In this document: positions 51,895 to 60,661 of the stretch, in pieces
Layout of the letters: every line of letters begins with the position of its first letter
How positions within the stretch are numbered: the stretch's first letter is position 1
Assembly: GCA_963838155.1 (NCBI GenBank)
Contig: CAWIQE010000036.1
Span: forward strand, 1 to 64,000
DNA length: 64,000 nt
Reading direction: 5' to 3'
DNA from: Pararhizobium_B sp963838155
Lineage (GTDB): Bacteria > Pseudomonadota > Alphaproteobacteria > Rhizobiales > Rhizobiaceae
The notes under the pieces: model-generated
Seen by the model: the letters and a program-made list of their open reading frames with translations, nothing else
The model's database searches: none
Told to the model about the DNA's origin: nothing
Made by a program: the position numbers and the translations under genes

Positions 51895-52668
51895 ATGCAC
51901 CTGAAGACCCTCCTCATCTCCGCCGTCGTCGCGGCGACGATCGCGGCGCCGGCGATGGCGGGAAGCCGTTACGGCGCGCGGCCGCCGATCGTGCTGAGCC
52001 CGGACCTGACGGCGCCCTGGGTGATCCAGCTGCAGGGCCCGGAGGCGGCCCGGCGCTACCGGCGCGGCTCGCAGGCAAGCGGCGCCGGCCAGGCGCGCGG
52101 GCACCTGCCGGTGACGAGCCGCGAGCAGATGGCGCAGATCATGCGGGCCTCGCCGGCGCAGCTCGCCGCCATCCCGCGCGGGGAGGACCCCCGCGTCATG
52201 CACATGGATCCGGTCTACCTGCCGCGCATCGTCGCCTACCGCACCGGCGAGCCGGCCGGCACGATCGTCATCGATACGCGGTCGAAATTCCTCTACCTGG
52301 TCATGGGCCACGGCATGGCGCGGCGCTACGGCGTCGGCGTCGGCAAGCCGGGCTTCGGCTGGAGCGGCACGCACCGCGTCACGCGCAAGGCCGAGTGGCC
52401 CGGCTGGACGCCGCCGAAGGAGATGATCGCGCGCGAGGCGGCGAGGGGCCACTACCTGCCGGTGCACATGGCGGGCGGGCCGAACAATCCGCTGGGCGCG
52501 CGGGCGCTCTATCTCGGCTCGACGCTCTACCGCATCCACGGCACCAACGCGCCCTGGACCATCGGCCACAACGTCTCCTCCGGCTGCATCCGCATGCGCA
52601 ACGAGGACGTCCTCGACCTCTACGACCGGGTGCACGTGGGTACCAAGGTGGTCGTCACCGGCCGGTGA
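51895..52668 (+). CDS. L,D-transpeptidase (YkuD domain), copy 1
   Basis: The 257-aa product has a Sec signal (MHLKTLLISAVVAATIAAPAMA), a spacer with Arg/Gln-rich segments, and a YkuD catalytic domain from about residue 120: GTIVIDTRSKFLYLVMGHGMARRYGVGVGKPGFGWSG, AGGPNNPLGARALYL, and the active site YRIHGTNAP...SSGCIRMRNEDV with His and Cys. It cross-links peptidoglycan (3-3 links) or attaches proteins to it in the periplasm. A paralogue follows on the same strand. Confidence 0.93.
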   Translation: MHLKTLLISAVVAATIAAPAMAGSRYGARPPIVLSPDLTAPWVIQLQGPEAARRYRRGSQASGAGQARGHLPVTSREQMAQIMRASPAQLAAIPRGEDPRVMHMDPVYLPRIVAYRTGEPAGTIVIDTRSKFLYLVMGHGMARRYGVGVGKPGFGWSGTHRVTRKAEWPGWTPPKEMIAREAARGHYLPVHMAGGPNNPLGARALYLGSTLYRIHGTNAPWTIGHNVSSGCIRMRNEDVLDLYDRVHVGTKVVVTGR

Positions 52669-52777
52669 GCCCCGGCGATTTCCGTTTCCGCCCCGACCGG
52701 AGGCGGTACTTGCAACCCGACGTCCGATCGGCCACCCTCGCGCCTGGAGGGACACGCCGGAGAAGGGGAAACGAACC

Positions 52778-53458
52778 ATGCGCATGATCCACGCAACGCT
52801 CTTCGGCGCCGCGCTGCTGGCCGGCGTCCTCGCCTTCGCCTCGGCGGCGGACGCGCGCCCGGCGAGGCCTGCCGTCCCCGCTTCCCAGGTCGTGCAGGCC
52901 GCCACGAAGCAGGTGCCGCAAAAATACATGCGCGCCAAGGTCCGCCTCAGGACCAGCGAGCCGGCCGGCACGATCATCGTCAACACCCGCACCAAGTATC
53001 TCTATTACGTCCAGGGCGACGGCCGCGCCGTACGCTACGGCGTCGGCGTCGGCCGCGAGGGCTTCGGATGGTCGGGCGTCATGCATGTCGGGCGCAAGCA
53101 GGAGTGGCCGAGCTGGACGCCGCCGGCGCAGATGGTCGTGCGCGAACGCCGCCAGGGCCACAACATCCCGCTCTTCGTGAAGGGCGGCCCCAACAATCCG
53201 CTCGGCGCGCGCGCCCTCTACCTCTACCGCAACGGGCACAATTCGATGTTCCGCATCCACGGCACCAACCAGCCCTGGTCCATCGGCCGGAACATGTCCT
53301 CCGGCTGCATCCGCATGATGAACCGCGACGTCGAGGATCTGTACCGCCGTGCCCACGTCGGCACCAGGGTCGTCGTCATCGGCCCCGGCAGCCGCCGGGG
53401 CGACGTGGAATACACCGACAACGGCGTCGACATCCTCCACACCATCTTCGGCGGCTGA
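52778..53458 (+). CDS. L,D-transpeptidase (YkuD domain), copy 2
   Basis: The 226-aa product has a Sec signal (MRMIHATLFGAALLAGVLAFASAADA) and the YkuD domain (GTIIVNTRTKYLYYVQGDGRAVRYGVGVGREGFGWSG, GGPNNPLGARALYL, FRIHGTNQPWSIGRNMSSGCIRMMNRDV). It is clearly a tandem paralogue of the upstream enzyme with a shorter N-terminal spacer. The strong conservation of catalytic blocks suggests both are active, perhaps under different conditions. Confidence 0.93.
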   Translation: MRMIHATLFGAALLAGVLAFASAADARPARPAVPASQVVQAATKQVPQKYMRAKVRLRTSEPAGTIIVNTRTKYLYYVQGDGRAVRYGVGVGREGFGWSGVMHVGRKQEWPSWTPPAQMVVRERRQGHNIPLFVKGGPNNPLGARALYLYRNGHNSMFRIHGTNQPWSIGRNMSSGCIRMMNRDVEDLYRRAHVGTRVVVIGPGSRRGDVEYTDNGVDILHTIFGG

Positions 53459-53580
53459 GCGTCGCCCCGCGATGCGGCGGCCGCCCCGCGATGCGGTGGG
53501 GTGGGATTCAGGGGGCGGACGACAGGTCGCGTCCGGGCAAGGCGATTGCGCCGTGGCGGAAGACCGGCTATCTCCCTCGG

Positions 53581-54522
53581 ATGGAACCGAACGCATCCGA
53601 CCGGACCGAGGACGGCGTCGGCGTGCTGGTGGCGGCGCTCTACCGGTTCGCCCGGCTGCCCGGGCATGCGGGGCTCCGCGCGCCCCTGGAGGCGCTCTGC
53701 CGCCGCAACGGCGTGCGCGGGACGCTGCTGCTCGCCGCCGAAGGAATCAACGGCACGATCGCGGGTCCCGACGAAGGCGTCCGGGCCGTCCTCGATTTCC
53801 TTCGCGCGCAGCCGGAGCTCGCCGGGCTCGAGCACAAGGAGAGCCGCGCCGCGGGGATGCCCTTCCTGCGCATGAAGGTGCGCCTGAAGAAGGAAATCGT
53901 CACCATGGGCGTCGAGGGTATCGACCCCGCGGCCACCGCCGGCACCTATGTCGACCCGGCCGAGTGGAACGCGCTGATTTCCGATCCGGACACGATCGTC
54001 ATCGACACCCGCAACGACTACGAGGTCGCCATCGGCACCTTCCGGGGGGCCGTCGACCCCGGCACGAAGAGCTTCCGCGAATTCCCCGGCTGGGTGCGCC
54101 GGCAGCGCGGCCTCTCGCAACGTCCCCGCATCGCCATGTTCTGCACCGGCGGCATACGCTGCGAGAAGGCGACGGCGTTCATGAAGGCCGAGGGCTTCGA
54201 GGACGTCTTCCATCTGAAGGGCGGCATCCTGAAATATCTCGAGGACGTGCCCGAGGGCGAGAGCCTCTGGGAAGGCGCGTGCTTCGTGTTCGACGAGCGC
54301 GTCTCCGTGACGCACGGACTGGCGGAGGGCGAGCACGCGCTCTGCCGCGCCTGCCGGCATCCGCTCGACGCCGCCGACCGGGCGTCGGACCTCTTCGAGG
54401 ACGGCGTCTCCTGCCCCCGCTGCCACGACCTGCGCAGCGAGGCCGACCGGGCGAGATACCGCCAGCGCCAACGCCAGATCGAGCTCGCCGGACGCCGCGG
54501 CAAGCGGCATCTGGGCGGCTGA
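53581..54522 (+). CDS. trhO: tRNA uridine(34) hydroxylase / rhodanese-related sulfurtransferase
   Basis: The 313-aa product matches TrhO (YceA): an N-terminal domain LYRFARLPGHAGLRAPLEALCRRNGVRGTLLLAAEGINGTIAG, then a rhodanese domain IVIDTRNDYEVAIGTFRGAVDPGTKSFREFPGW with the active-site loop MFCTGGIRCEKATAF, and a C-terminal Cys-rich zinc-like part (CRACRHPL...CPRCHDL). It performs oxygen-dependent 5-hydroxylation of U34 in tRNA. It ends 6 bp before the next gene, but the function of that neighbour appears unrelated. Confidence 0.93.
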   Translation: MEPNASDRTEDGVGVLVAALYRFARLPGHAGLRAPLEALCRRNGVRGTLLLAAEGINGTIAGPDEGVRAVLDFLRAQPELAGLEHKESRAAGMPFLRMKVRLKKEIVTMGVEGIDPAATAGTYVDPAEWNALISDPDTIVIDTRNDYEVAIGTFRGAVDPGTKSFREFPGWVRRQRGLSQRPRIAMFCTGGIRCEKATAFMKAEGFEDVFHLKGGILKYLEDVPEGESLWEGACFVFDERVSVTHGLAEGEHALCRACRHPLDAADRASDLFEDGVSCPRCHDLRSEADRARYRQRQRQIELAGRRGKRHLGG

Positions 54523-54528
54523 CGGGCC

Positions 54529-55788
54529 ATGCGGCACGAAGGCGGCTCGGACACGGTCCTCATCGTCGGCGGGGGTATCATCGGCGTCACCGTCGCCGCG
54601 CATCTGGCGGAGACGGGGCGGCAGGTCACGCTGGTCGACCGCAAGGGCATCGCCCTCGAGGCCAGCTACGGCAACGCCGCCGCGCTGGCCTTCTCCGACA
54701 TCCTTCCGATGGCCTCGCCGGGGATCATCAGGAAGGCGCCGAAATGGCTTTTCGACCCTGTCGGGCCGTTGACGATCCGGCCGAGCTACCTGCCGAAGAT
54801 CGTCCCCTGGCTCTACCGCTTCTGGCGCGCCAGCGGCGCCCGGACCTATGCGGAGACGACCCGTGCCCAGGGCGAGATGATGGCGCTCGGCCGCCAGGAG
54901 GCCGTCGCCTTCTACGAGCGCATCGGCATCGGCGGCATGGTCCGCCACGACGGTTCGCTCGAACTCTACCAGAGCGAGGCCGAGTTCGCCGAAAGCCTCG
55001 AGGGCTGGGCCGCCTGCAAGCGCGCCGGCATCGCCTTCCATCACCTGCAGCGCGGGGAGATCGCCGATTACCAGCCGGGCCTCTCGCGCGATTTCGTGGC
55101 CGCCACCTTCGTGCCGGACTGGAAGACGGTCTCCGAGCCGCACGACCTGGCCGCCGCCGTCTGGCGCCACGCCGAGCGCCAGGGCGCCGTCTACCGCCAC
55201 GGCGAGGTGGAGCGCCTGTCGCGCAGCCCTTCCGGCCGCGCCGAGGCGACGATGCGGGGCGGCGGCACCATCGCCGCCGACCGGATCGTCATCGCCGCCG
55301 GCGCATGGTCGCACCGGCTGGTGCGCACCATCAGCCGGCTGGCCATCCCGCTCGAAACCGAGCGCGGCTACAACACCACGCTGCCGCCGGGCGCCGGCGA
55401 CATCCGCCGGCAGCTCGTCTTTCCCGGCCACGGCTTCGTGGTGACGCCGCTTGCCACGGGGGTGCGCGTCGGCGGCGCGGTGGAACTGGCCGGCCTCGAC
55501 CTGCCGCCGAACTTCGACCGGTCGAAGGCGATGCTCGCCAAGGCGAAGCGCTTCCTGCCCGACCTCGACACCGAAGGCGGGACGGAATGGATGGGCTTCC
55601 GCCCGTCGCTGCCGGACACGCGACCGGCGATCGGTGCCTTGCCCGGCGCCGAGGACGTCATCTGCGCCTTCGGCCACGGGCATCTGGGCCTGACCCAGTC
55701 GGTGGCGACGGCCATCATCGTCAGGGCGCTCGTCGAAGACGCCCGCCCGCCCATCGACCTCGCGCCCTATCGTCCCGACCGTTTCTGA
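54529..55788 (+). CDS. FAD-dependent D-amino-acid (D-hydroxyproline) dehydrogenase
   Basis: The 419-aa product has the dinucleotide-binding motif VLIVGGGIIGVTVAAHLAETGRQVTLVDRK at the N-terminus and a DAO/DadA fold with RIVIAAGAWSHRLVR and C-terminal GAEDVICAFGHGHLGLTQSVATA. It is followed after 12 bp by a proline-racemase-family epimerase with both catalytic cysteines. In rhizobia such pairs convert trans-4-hydroxy-L-proline to the cis-D-isomer and oxidise it, so D-hydroxyproline is the likely substrate. The name is inference from this pairing. Confidence 0.87.
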   Translation: MRHEGGSDTVLIVGGGIIGVTVAAHLAETGRQVTLVDRKGIALEASYGNAAALAFSDILPMASPGIIRKAPKWLFDPVGPLTIRPSYLPKIVPWLYRFWRASGARTYAETTRAQGEMMALGRQEAVAFYERIGIGGMVRHDGSLELYQSEAEFAESLEGWAACKRAGIAFHHLQRGEIADYQPGLSRDFVAATFVPDWKTVSEPHDLAAAVWRHAERQGAVYRHGEVERLSRSPSGRAEATMRGGGTIAADRIVIAAGAWSHRLVRTISRLAIPLETERGYNTTLPPGAGDIRRQLVFPGHGFVVTPLATGVRVGGAVELAGLDLPPNFDRSKAMLAKAKRFLPDLDTEGGTEWMGFRPSLPDTRPAIGALPGAEDVICAFGHGHLGLTQSVATAIIVRALVEDARPPIDLAPYRPDRF

Positions 55789-55800
55789 AGGGAGCCCGAC

Positions 55801-56802
55801 ATGTCCCGCCACACCTTCTTCTGCATCGACGGCCACACCTGCGGCAATCCCGTGCGCGTGGTCACCGGCGGCGCGCCGCAGCTTGCCGGCCGCTCGATGA
55901 TCGAAAGGCGCGCCCATTTCATGGCGGAGTACGACTGGATCCGCACCGGGCTGATGTTCGAGCCGCGCGGCCACGACGTCATGTCCGGGACCATCCTCTA
56001 TCCGCCGACGCGGGAGGATTGCGACATTGCCTTCCTCTACATCGAGACGTCGGGCTGCCTGCCGATGTGCGGCCACGGCACGATCGGCACCGTCACCTTC
56101 ATCCTCGAGCAGGGACTGGTGCGGCCGAAGACGCCGGGCGTCCTCAACATCGACACGCCCGCCGGCAAGGTGGTCGCGCGCTATCGCGAGGAGGGCGAGC
56201 GGATCGCCGAGGTGCGGCTGACCAACGTCCCGGCCTTCGTCCACGCCACCGGCCTCTCCGCCGACGTGCCGGGCCTCGGGCCGCTGACTGTGGACGTCGC
56301 CTATGGCGGCAATTTCTACGCCATCGTCGAGCCGCAGGCCGCCTTCGGCGACATCGCCGACGTCTCGGCGCTCGACCTGATCCGCTGGAGCCCGCTTCTC
56401 AGGCGCGACCTCAACGAGCGCTACGACTTCGTCCATCCGGAGCAGCCGCAGATCAGTGGCCTGCGCCACGTCCTTTGGACCGGCAAGCCGACCCGTCCGG
56501 AAGCGACCGCGCGCAACGCCGTCTTCTACGGCGAAAAGGCGATCGACCGCTCCCCCTGCGGCACCGGCACGTCGGCGCGGATGGCGCAGTGGGCCGCCCG
56601 CGGCGACCTTGCCGAAGGCGAGGACTTCGTCCACGAGAGCATCATAGGCTCGCTGTTCCACGGCCGCATCGAGGGCCGCGCGACCGTCGGCGGCCGCGAC
56701 GCCATCGTCCCCTCGATCGCGGGATGGGCCGTCGTCACCGGGTTCAACACCATCTTCATCGACGGTCGCGACCCCTTCGCGGCCGGCTTCACGCTGCCCT
56801 GA
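55801..56802 (+). CDS. Proline racemase-family 4-hydroxyproline 2-epimerase
   Basis: The 333-aa product has both catalytic cysteines of the family, in LPMCGHGTIGT and DRSPCGTGTSARMA, on the two symmetrical domains. The N-terminal FFCIDGHTCGNPVRVVTGG and the LFEPRGHDVMSG-like segment (MFEPRGHDVMSG) are standard. A Cys/Cys pair identifies an epimerase or racemase, as opposed to the Thr-containing dehydratases. Together with the adjacent dehydrogenase it points to hydroxyproline use. AAGGGAGC precedes the ATG at 55801. Confidence 0.9.
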   Translation: MSRHTFFCIDGHTCGNPVRVVTGGAPQLAGRSMIERRAHFMAEYDWIRTGLMFEPRGHDVMSGTILYPPTREDCDIAFLYIETSGCLPMCGHGTIGTVTFILEQGLVRPKTPGVLNIDTPAGKVVARYREEGERIAEVRLTNVPAFVHATGLSADVPGLGPLTVDVAYGGNFYAIVEPQAAFGDIADVSALDLIRWSPLLRRDLNERYDFVHPEQPQISGLRHVLWTGKPTRPEATARNAVFYGEKAIDRSPCGTGTSARMAQWAARGDLAEGEDFVHESIIGSLFHGRIEGRATVGGRDAIVPSIAGWAVVTGFNTIFIDGRDPFAAGFTLP

Positions 56803-56807
56803 AGGAG

Positions 56808-56902
56808 CCCGGACGGAAAACCGGTTCCCGCTTTTCCTGGAATTGAGTTTTTGCCTGGCGCAATTCCGGACGGAAAACCGGTTCCCACTTTTCCTGGAAT
56901 TG
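56808..56902. repeat. Two adjacent copies of the interspersed palindrome
   Basis: CGGACGGAAAACCGGTTCCCG at 56810-56830 with TTTTCCTGGAATTG, then a second full copy at 56861-56902 (CAATTCC/GGAATTG arms). In both, the outer arm is AATT instead of AGCG, a variant form. The TAA of the DUF2778 gene lies 4 bp beyond the second copy. Confidence 0.8.
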
Positions 56903-56905
56903 CTT

Positions 56906-58429
56906 TTAGCGAGAGGCGACCTGCGTCGGCAGGTGCGAGAGGTCGGGCACGACGACCATCCTGTCGATCTTGCCGTTCTTGAAGGCCCTCAGGAATTTCG
57001 CATAGTTGCGGAAGACGACGCAGCCGTTCGACTCGCCCGGGCGCCCGCGCAGCATGTAGGTGTGCGCCAGGAATCCGTCGCGGCCGAACTTGTTCCGTCC
57101 GTCGGCCGGCAGCATGCGCACGGCCTCGACGCCGTGGAAGAGATGCTCGCGCATGCTGAGATTGTAGACGTTCGGCGGCGTCGGGCCGCGCATCTTCTCG
57201 TCGGCGTAGCGCGGATTGTCCGTCATCTGGCCCATGCCCGAATGCGCTTCGAGCTTCTCGCCGTTCGGAAGATAGACGGTCGCATCCTTGATCGAGTACA
57301 CCGCGACGCCGCTGCCGACACCCGGCAGATGCGACCGGCCGGAGCCGAAGAGGCGGCCGAGGAACCCGCCGTCGCTGTCGCTCTTCGTCGTTTCGGGCGA
57401 CGCGTAGGCCAGTTCGTAGCGCTGCGATGCGGGCTGCGGGCCGCGCGTCGGGCCGGCCGGGGCCGGCGGTTGCGGACCCCGTGTCGGCCGGCTGCTGGCG
57501 GTCTCCGTGCGAACGGCGCGCTGCGGCCGCAGGGTGGGCAGCGGCGCGCTCTGCGGCAGCATGGGTCCGTCGTTCGTCTCCAGCGCGGCCATCGCCGTCG
57601 GCGCGGGCGCGGTATCGGCCGGCGCGGCCTCCAGTGCGGCGGTGCGGACCGGCCGGATCTTCGGCAGCGGAATCTCCAGCGCCTGCTGCGGCTCGGGCGC
57701 CGTCGGAGCCTTCGCCGGCGGCACTGGCGCCGCATCCGCGACCGTGGGCATTGCCGGAACGTTCGCCGGCACGGGCACCGCATCGGCGACCGCGGGCGGT
57801 GCCGGCCGGAGGCCGGGCACGGCGCTCGGAACCGCGGGCTCCAGGCTCGCCGTCTTCACCGGCGGGCCGGCCTCGGGCAAGGGCGTCGCCGAGGCGACGG
57901 CGGCGGGCGGCCGTGCCGCCTCGAGATTGCGGATGAGTTCCCTGGAGGGCCGCGGCTCGGCGAGCGCGAGGCGCGTCGAACGGCCGATGCCGATGTCCCT
58001 GAGCCCCGACGACCCGTTCGCGACGGCCGCCTGGACCGCGCTCCGGCCGGCGAGGCGACCCGAGCGCTCGACGGAGACGGCACCCAGGCCGTCCGGCAGC
58101 CATGACGGCGATCCGAGCTCCGCCGTCGGCGTTCCGGTCACTGCCGGCGCGGGAAGCGCAGCGGCTGCGACCGTCTTCGCCGGCAGAGCGGCCTTCGACC
58201 GGTTTGCGGGCAGGCGGCCGCCTCTCCAGGCGGTCGCCGCGCTCCGCATCTGCGTCGCCGCGCTCGCCATCACGCCGCCCCAGCTGGAGTGGCGGAAGGC
58301 GTCGCGATGCATGAGCGTGAAGATTGCCGTCGTGGAAAGCGCCGCAGCCAGGCCGACGCCGATGATTTTCGTGTATGGGCTGGACGCGCCGGCGGGCGCT
58401 GGTCTCGCCCCCCAATCGTCCGATGCCAT
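56906..58429 (-). CDS. DUF2778 (Tlde1-like) domain protein with proline-rich stalk
   Basis: The 507-aa product has one N-terminal membrane segment (KIIGVGLAAALSTTAIFTLM), a 270-residue Pro/Ala-rich low-complexity stalk, and a C-terminal domain of about 130 residues: EKLEAHSGMGQMTDNPRYADEKMRGPTPPNVYNL, RNKFGRDGFLAHTYMLRGRPGESNGCVVFRNYAKFLRAF. The H and SNGC residues match the DUF2778/Tlde1 L,D-transpeptidase-like active site, so it probably acts on peptidoglycan. ATG 58427-58429 is assumed; a TTG eight codons upstream is possible and neither has a clear ribosome-binding site. Confidence 0.85.
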   Translation of the reverse strand: MASDDWGARPAPAGASSPYTKIIGVGLAAALSTTAIFTLMHRDAFRHSSWGGVMASAATQMRSAATAWRGGRLPANRSKAALPAKTVAAAALPAPAVTGTPTAELGSPSWLPDGLGAVSVERSGRLAGRSAVQAAVANGSSGLRDIGIGRSTRLALAEPRPSRELIRNLEAARPPAAVASATPLPEAGPPVKTASLEPAVPSAVPGLRPAPPAVADAVPVPANVPAMPTVADAAPVPPAKAPTAPEPQQALEIPLPKIRPVRTAALEAAPADTAPAPTAMAALETNDGPMLPQSAPLPTLRPQRAVRTETASSRPTRGPQPPAPAGPTRGPQPASQRYELAYASPETTKSDSDGGFLGRLFGSGRSHLPGVGSGVAVYSIKDATVYLPNGEKLEAHSGMGQMTDNPRYADEKMRGPTPPNVYNLSMREHLFHGVEAVRMLPADGRNKFGRDGFLAHTYMLRGRPGESNGCVVFRNYAKFLRAFKNGKIDRMVVVPDLSHLPTQVASR

Positions 58430-59087
58430 GCCGTCAAAGCATATCTCGGTCAACTCTGAACCCTACCCGAACGGCCCTTGCGGCCGTCCATACCGTGAGT
58501 ACCCCCGACGATCCGCGGGCCTCTCGCCCGCCGGTCGCTGCGATGCTTCACCGAGTCTCGACGAACTTGGTAACCAAGTCCTTTACGGGTTGCCGATTCT
58601 TGCGGATTCGTCCCCCGGCCGCCTTCGCGGCGGCTCTTTTCGGGACAGTGACGCCTCATTGTGCCGTCACTTCCGTCAATCGACGATTGACCCCGACCCG
58701 ACTTTCATATCCGCCGGCCGCCCCGGCGGAGTGTGTCCTTGAGGACACGTTTTCAATATATTTCTCACACTCTTAATGCCCTCTCGCCGGTAGTTCAACC
58801 CCGTTCGGGCCGCAAGGCGGGGCGAAGTCGCGGCCTTGGGGCCCGATTCCGTCCTGCCGGAACCGTCCCGGGCCGGGACACGCTTCATCTGCTTGCCGCT
58901 CCGCCATGCATCCGCTAGTGGTCTGACCCAAACGGATGGTCCCCATCCGTTTGGAAAAGTCAGCCCACACGCTATTGATCTGGTGGGGCGATCTTTCCTA
59001 ACAGATGATACCATCCGTTAGGATCGCACCACTAGGACGGCGCAACGGATCTCCCGAGTTTCAGATGGCAGCGAACGGCGGAAAAGA
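58430..59087. other. Intergenic region upstream of hisS with the second 121-bp element
   Basis: A 650-bp divergent region between the DUF2778 gene and hisS. The left part is moderately AT-richer (GGTAACCAAGTCC, ATATATTTCTCACACTC near 58755-58775) and probably carries promoters for both genes. 58915-59035 is the 121-bp element. No convincing gene on either strand. Confidence 0.6.
58915..59035. repeat. 121-bp double-hairpin element with CTAG ends, copy 2 (inverted)
   Basis: Same length and ends as the element at 892-1012 but in opposite orientation (CTAGTGGTCTGACCC to GGATCGCACCACTAG). Palindromes: arms CCAAACGGATGG/CCATCCGTTTGG, and CCTAACAGATGA/CCATCCGTTAGG, where a few bases have drifted. 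It sits 52 bp upstream of the hisS start codon and would form hairpins in the hisS leader if the promoter is upstream. Confidence 0.85.
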
Positions 59088-60620
59088 ATGAGCGAGAAGA
59101 AGAAGAAGAAGAAGCAGCCGAGGCCGAAGGCCCGCCTTCCGCGCGGCTTCGCCGACCGTCAGGCGAACGACATCCGCGGCGCCGACGAGATGATGGCGAC
59201 GATCCGTGCCGTCTACGAGCGCTACGGCTTCGATCCCGTCGAGACGCCGATGATCGAGTACACCGACGCGCTCGGCAAGTTCCTGCCCGACCAGGACCGG
59301 CCGAACGAGGGCGTCTTCTCCCTTCAGGACGACGACGAGCAGTGGATGAGCCTGCGCTACGACCTGACGGCGCCGCTTGCCCGCCACGTCGCCGAAAACG
59401 TCAACACGATCCAGCTTCCCTTCCGCACCTACCGTGCCGGCTGGGTCTTCCGCAACGAGAAGCCCGGTCCCGGCCGCTTCCGCCAGTTCATGCAGTTCGA
59501 CGCCGACACCGTCGGCGCCCCGGGCGTCCAGGCCGACGCCGAGATGTGCATGATGATGGCCGACACGATGGAGGCGCTCGGCATCGCGCGCGGCGACTAC
59601 GTGATCCGCGTCAACAACCGCAAGGTCCTCGACGGCGTCATGGAAGCCATCGGCATCGGCGGCGACGAGCACGCCGCGAAGCGGCTGACGGTGCTGCGGG
59701 CGATCGACAAGCTCGACAAGTTCGGCGTCGAGGGCGTCCGCCAACTGCTGGGCGAGGGACGCAAGGACGAGAGCGGGGATTTCACCAAAGGGGCGGGGCT
59801 GAACAGCGAGCAGGCGCAGTTCGTCCTCAACGTTGTCTCAAACGACCGCTTCGTCGAGGGCGAGGGCGAAATGGCGCTGGACGAGGCGTCCCAAGACACC
59901 GCGGGCTTCGGGGAAGGGTTCTCCGAACTCGACCTGATGCGGAATGTCTTTCATGCCTGTGGCTACGGCGAGGATCGCATCCGCATCGACTCCTCCGTCG
60001 TCCGCGGCCTCGAATACTACACCGGCCCCGTCTACGAGGCCGAGCTTCTCTTCGAGATCCCCAACGAGAAGGGCGAGATCGTGCGCTTCGGCTCGGTGGG
60101 CGGCGGCGGGCGCTACGACGGCCTCGTCAAGCGCTTCACCGGCCAGGACGTGCCGGCGACGGGCTTCTCGATCGGCGTGTCGCGGCTGGCGACGGCCTTG
60201 AAGAACCTCGGCAAGCTCGGGCGCGACGAGGTGCTCGCCCCGGTCGTCGTCTGCGTCATGGACCGCGATACCGCGAGCCTCGGCCGCTACCAGCGCTTCA
60301 CCCAGGAGCTCAGGAACGCCGGCATCCGCGCCGAGATGTACCAGGGCAATCCGAAGAACTTCGGCAACCAGCTCAAATATGCCGACCGGCGCGGCGCGCC
60401 CCTGGCGATCATCCAGGGCGGCGACGAGCGCGCCCGCGGCGAGGTGCAGATCAAGGATCTCGTCGAGGGCAAGCGCCTGTCCTCCGAGATCGACGACAAC
60501 GTCACATGGCGCGAGAGCCGGCCGGCCCAGGTGTCGGTGCCGGAGGCCGAGCTGGTCGCCAAGGTGCGCGAGCTCATGGAACGGCAGGCCGAAGACCGCC
60601 GGAGGGCCGCCGGCGGCTGA
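59088..60620 (+). CDS. hisS: Histidyl-tRNA synthetase
   Basis: The 510-aa class II synthetase has a Lys-rich N-terminus (MSEKKKKKKQPRPKARLPRGFADR), motif 2 (FRTYRAGWVFRNEKPGPGRFRQFMQFDADTVG), histidine-binding VVRGLEYYTGPVYEAE, motif 3-type GGRYDGLVKRF...ATGFSIGVSRL and a C-terminal anticodon-binding domain. It is of the type seen in rhizobia, in which tRNA-His recognition differs from the bacterial norm. In related genomes hisS leads directly into hisZ and hisG; here a Tad-like gene intervenes. Confidence 0.96.
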   Translation: MSEKKKKKKQPRPKARLPRGFADRQANDIRGADEMMATIRAVYERYGFDPVETPMIEYTDALGKFLPDQDRPNEGVFSLQDDDEQWMSLRYDLTAPLARHVAENVNTIQLPFRTYRAGWVFRNEKPGPGRFRQFMQFDADTVGAPGVQADAEMCMMMADTMEALGIARGDYVIRVNNRKVLDGVMEAIGIGGDEHAAKRLTVLRAIDKLDKFGVEGVRQLLGEGRKDESGDFTKGAGLNSEQAQFVLNVVSNDRFVEGEGEMALDEASQDTAGFGEGFSELDLMRNVFHACGYGEDRIRIDSSVVRGLEYYTGPVYEAELLFEIPNEKGEIVRFGSVGGGGRYDGLVKRFTGQDVPATGFSIGVSRLATALKNLGKLGRDEVLAPVVVCVMDRDTASLGRYQRFTQELRNAGIRAEMYQGNPKNFGNQLKYADRRGAPLAIIQGGDERARGEVQIKDLVEGKRLSSEIDDNVTWRESRPAQVSVPEAELVAKVRELMERQAEDRRRAAGG

Positions 60621-60633
60621 CCCGGTGCGGGCG

Positions 60634-60661
60634 GGACGTCCGGTTTCCTGGAAGCGCTCTA
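60634..60661. repeat. Half copy of the interspersed palindrome
   Basis: GACGTCCGGTTTCCTGGAAGCGCTCTA is the right half of the consensus. Its CTCTA end provides the TAG stop codon (60659-60661) of the minus-strand Tad-domain gene, in the 38-bp gap after hisS. Confidence 0.7.

Noticed and set aside
53224..56661. 1145-codon minus-strand frame opposite trhO, the dehydrogenase and the epimerase
   Set aside because: Spans three well-supported plus-strand genes and has no domain.
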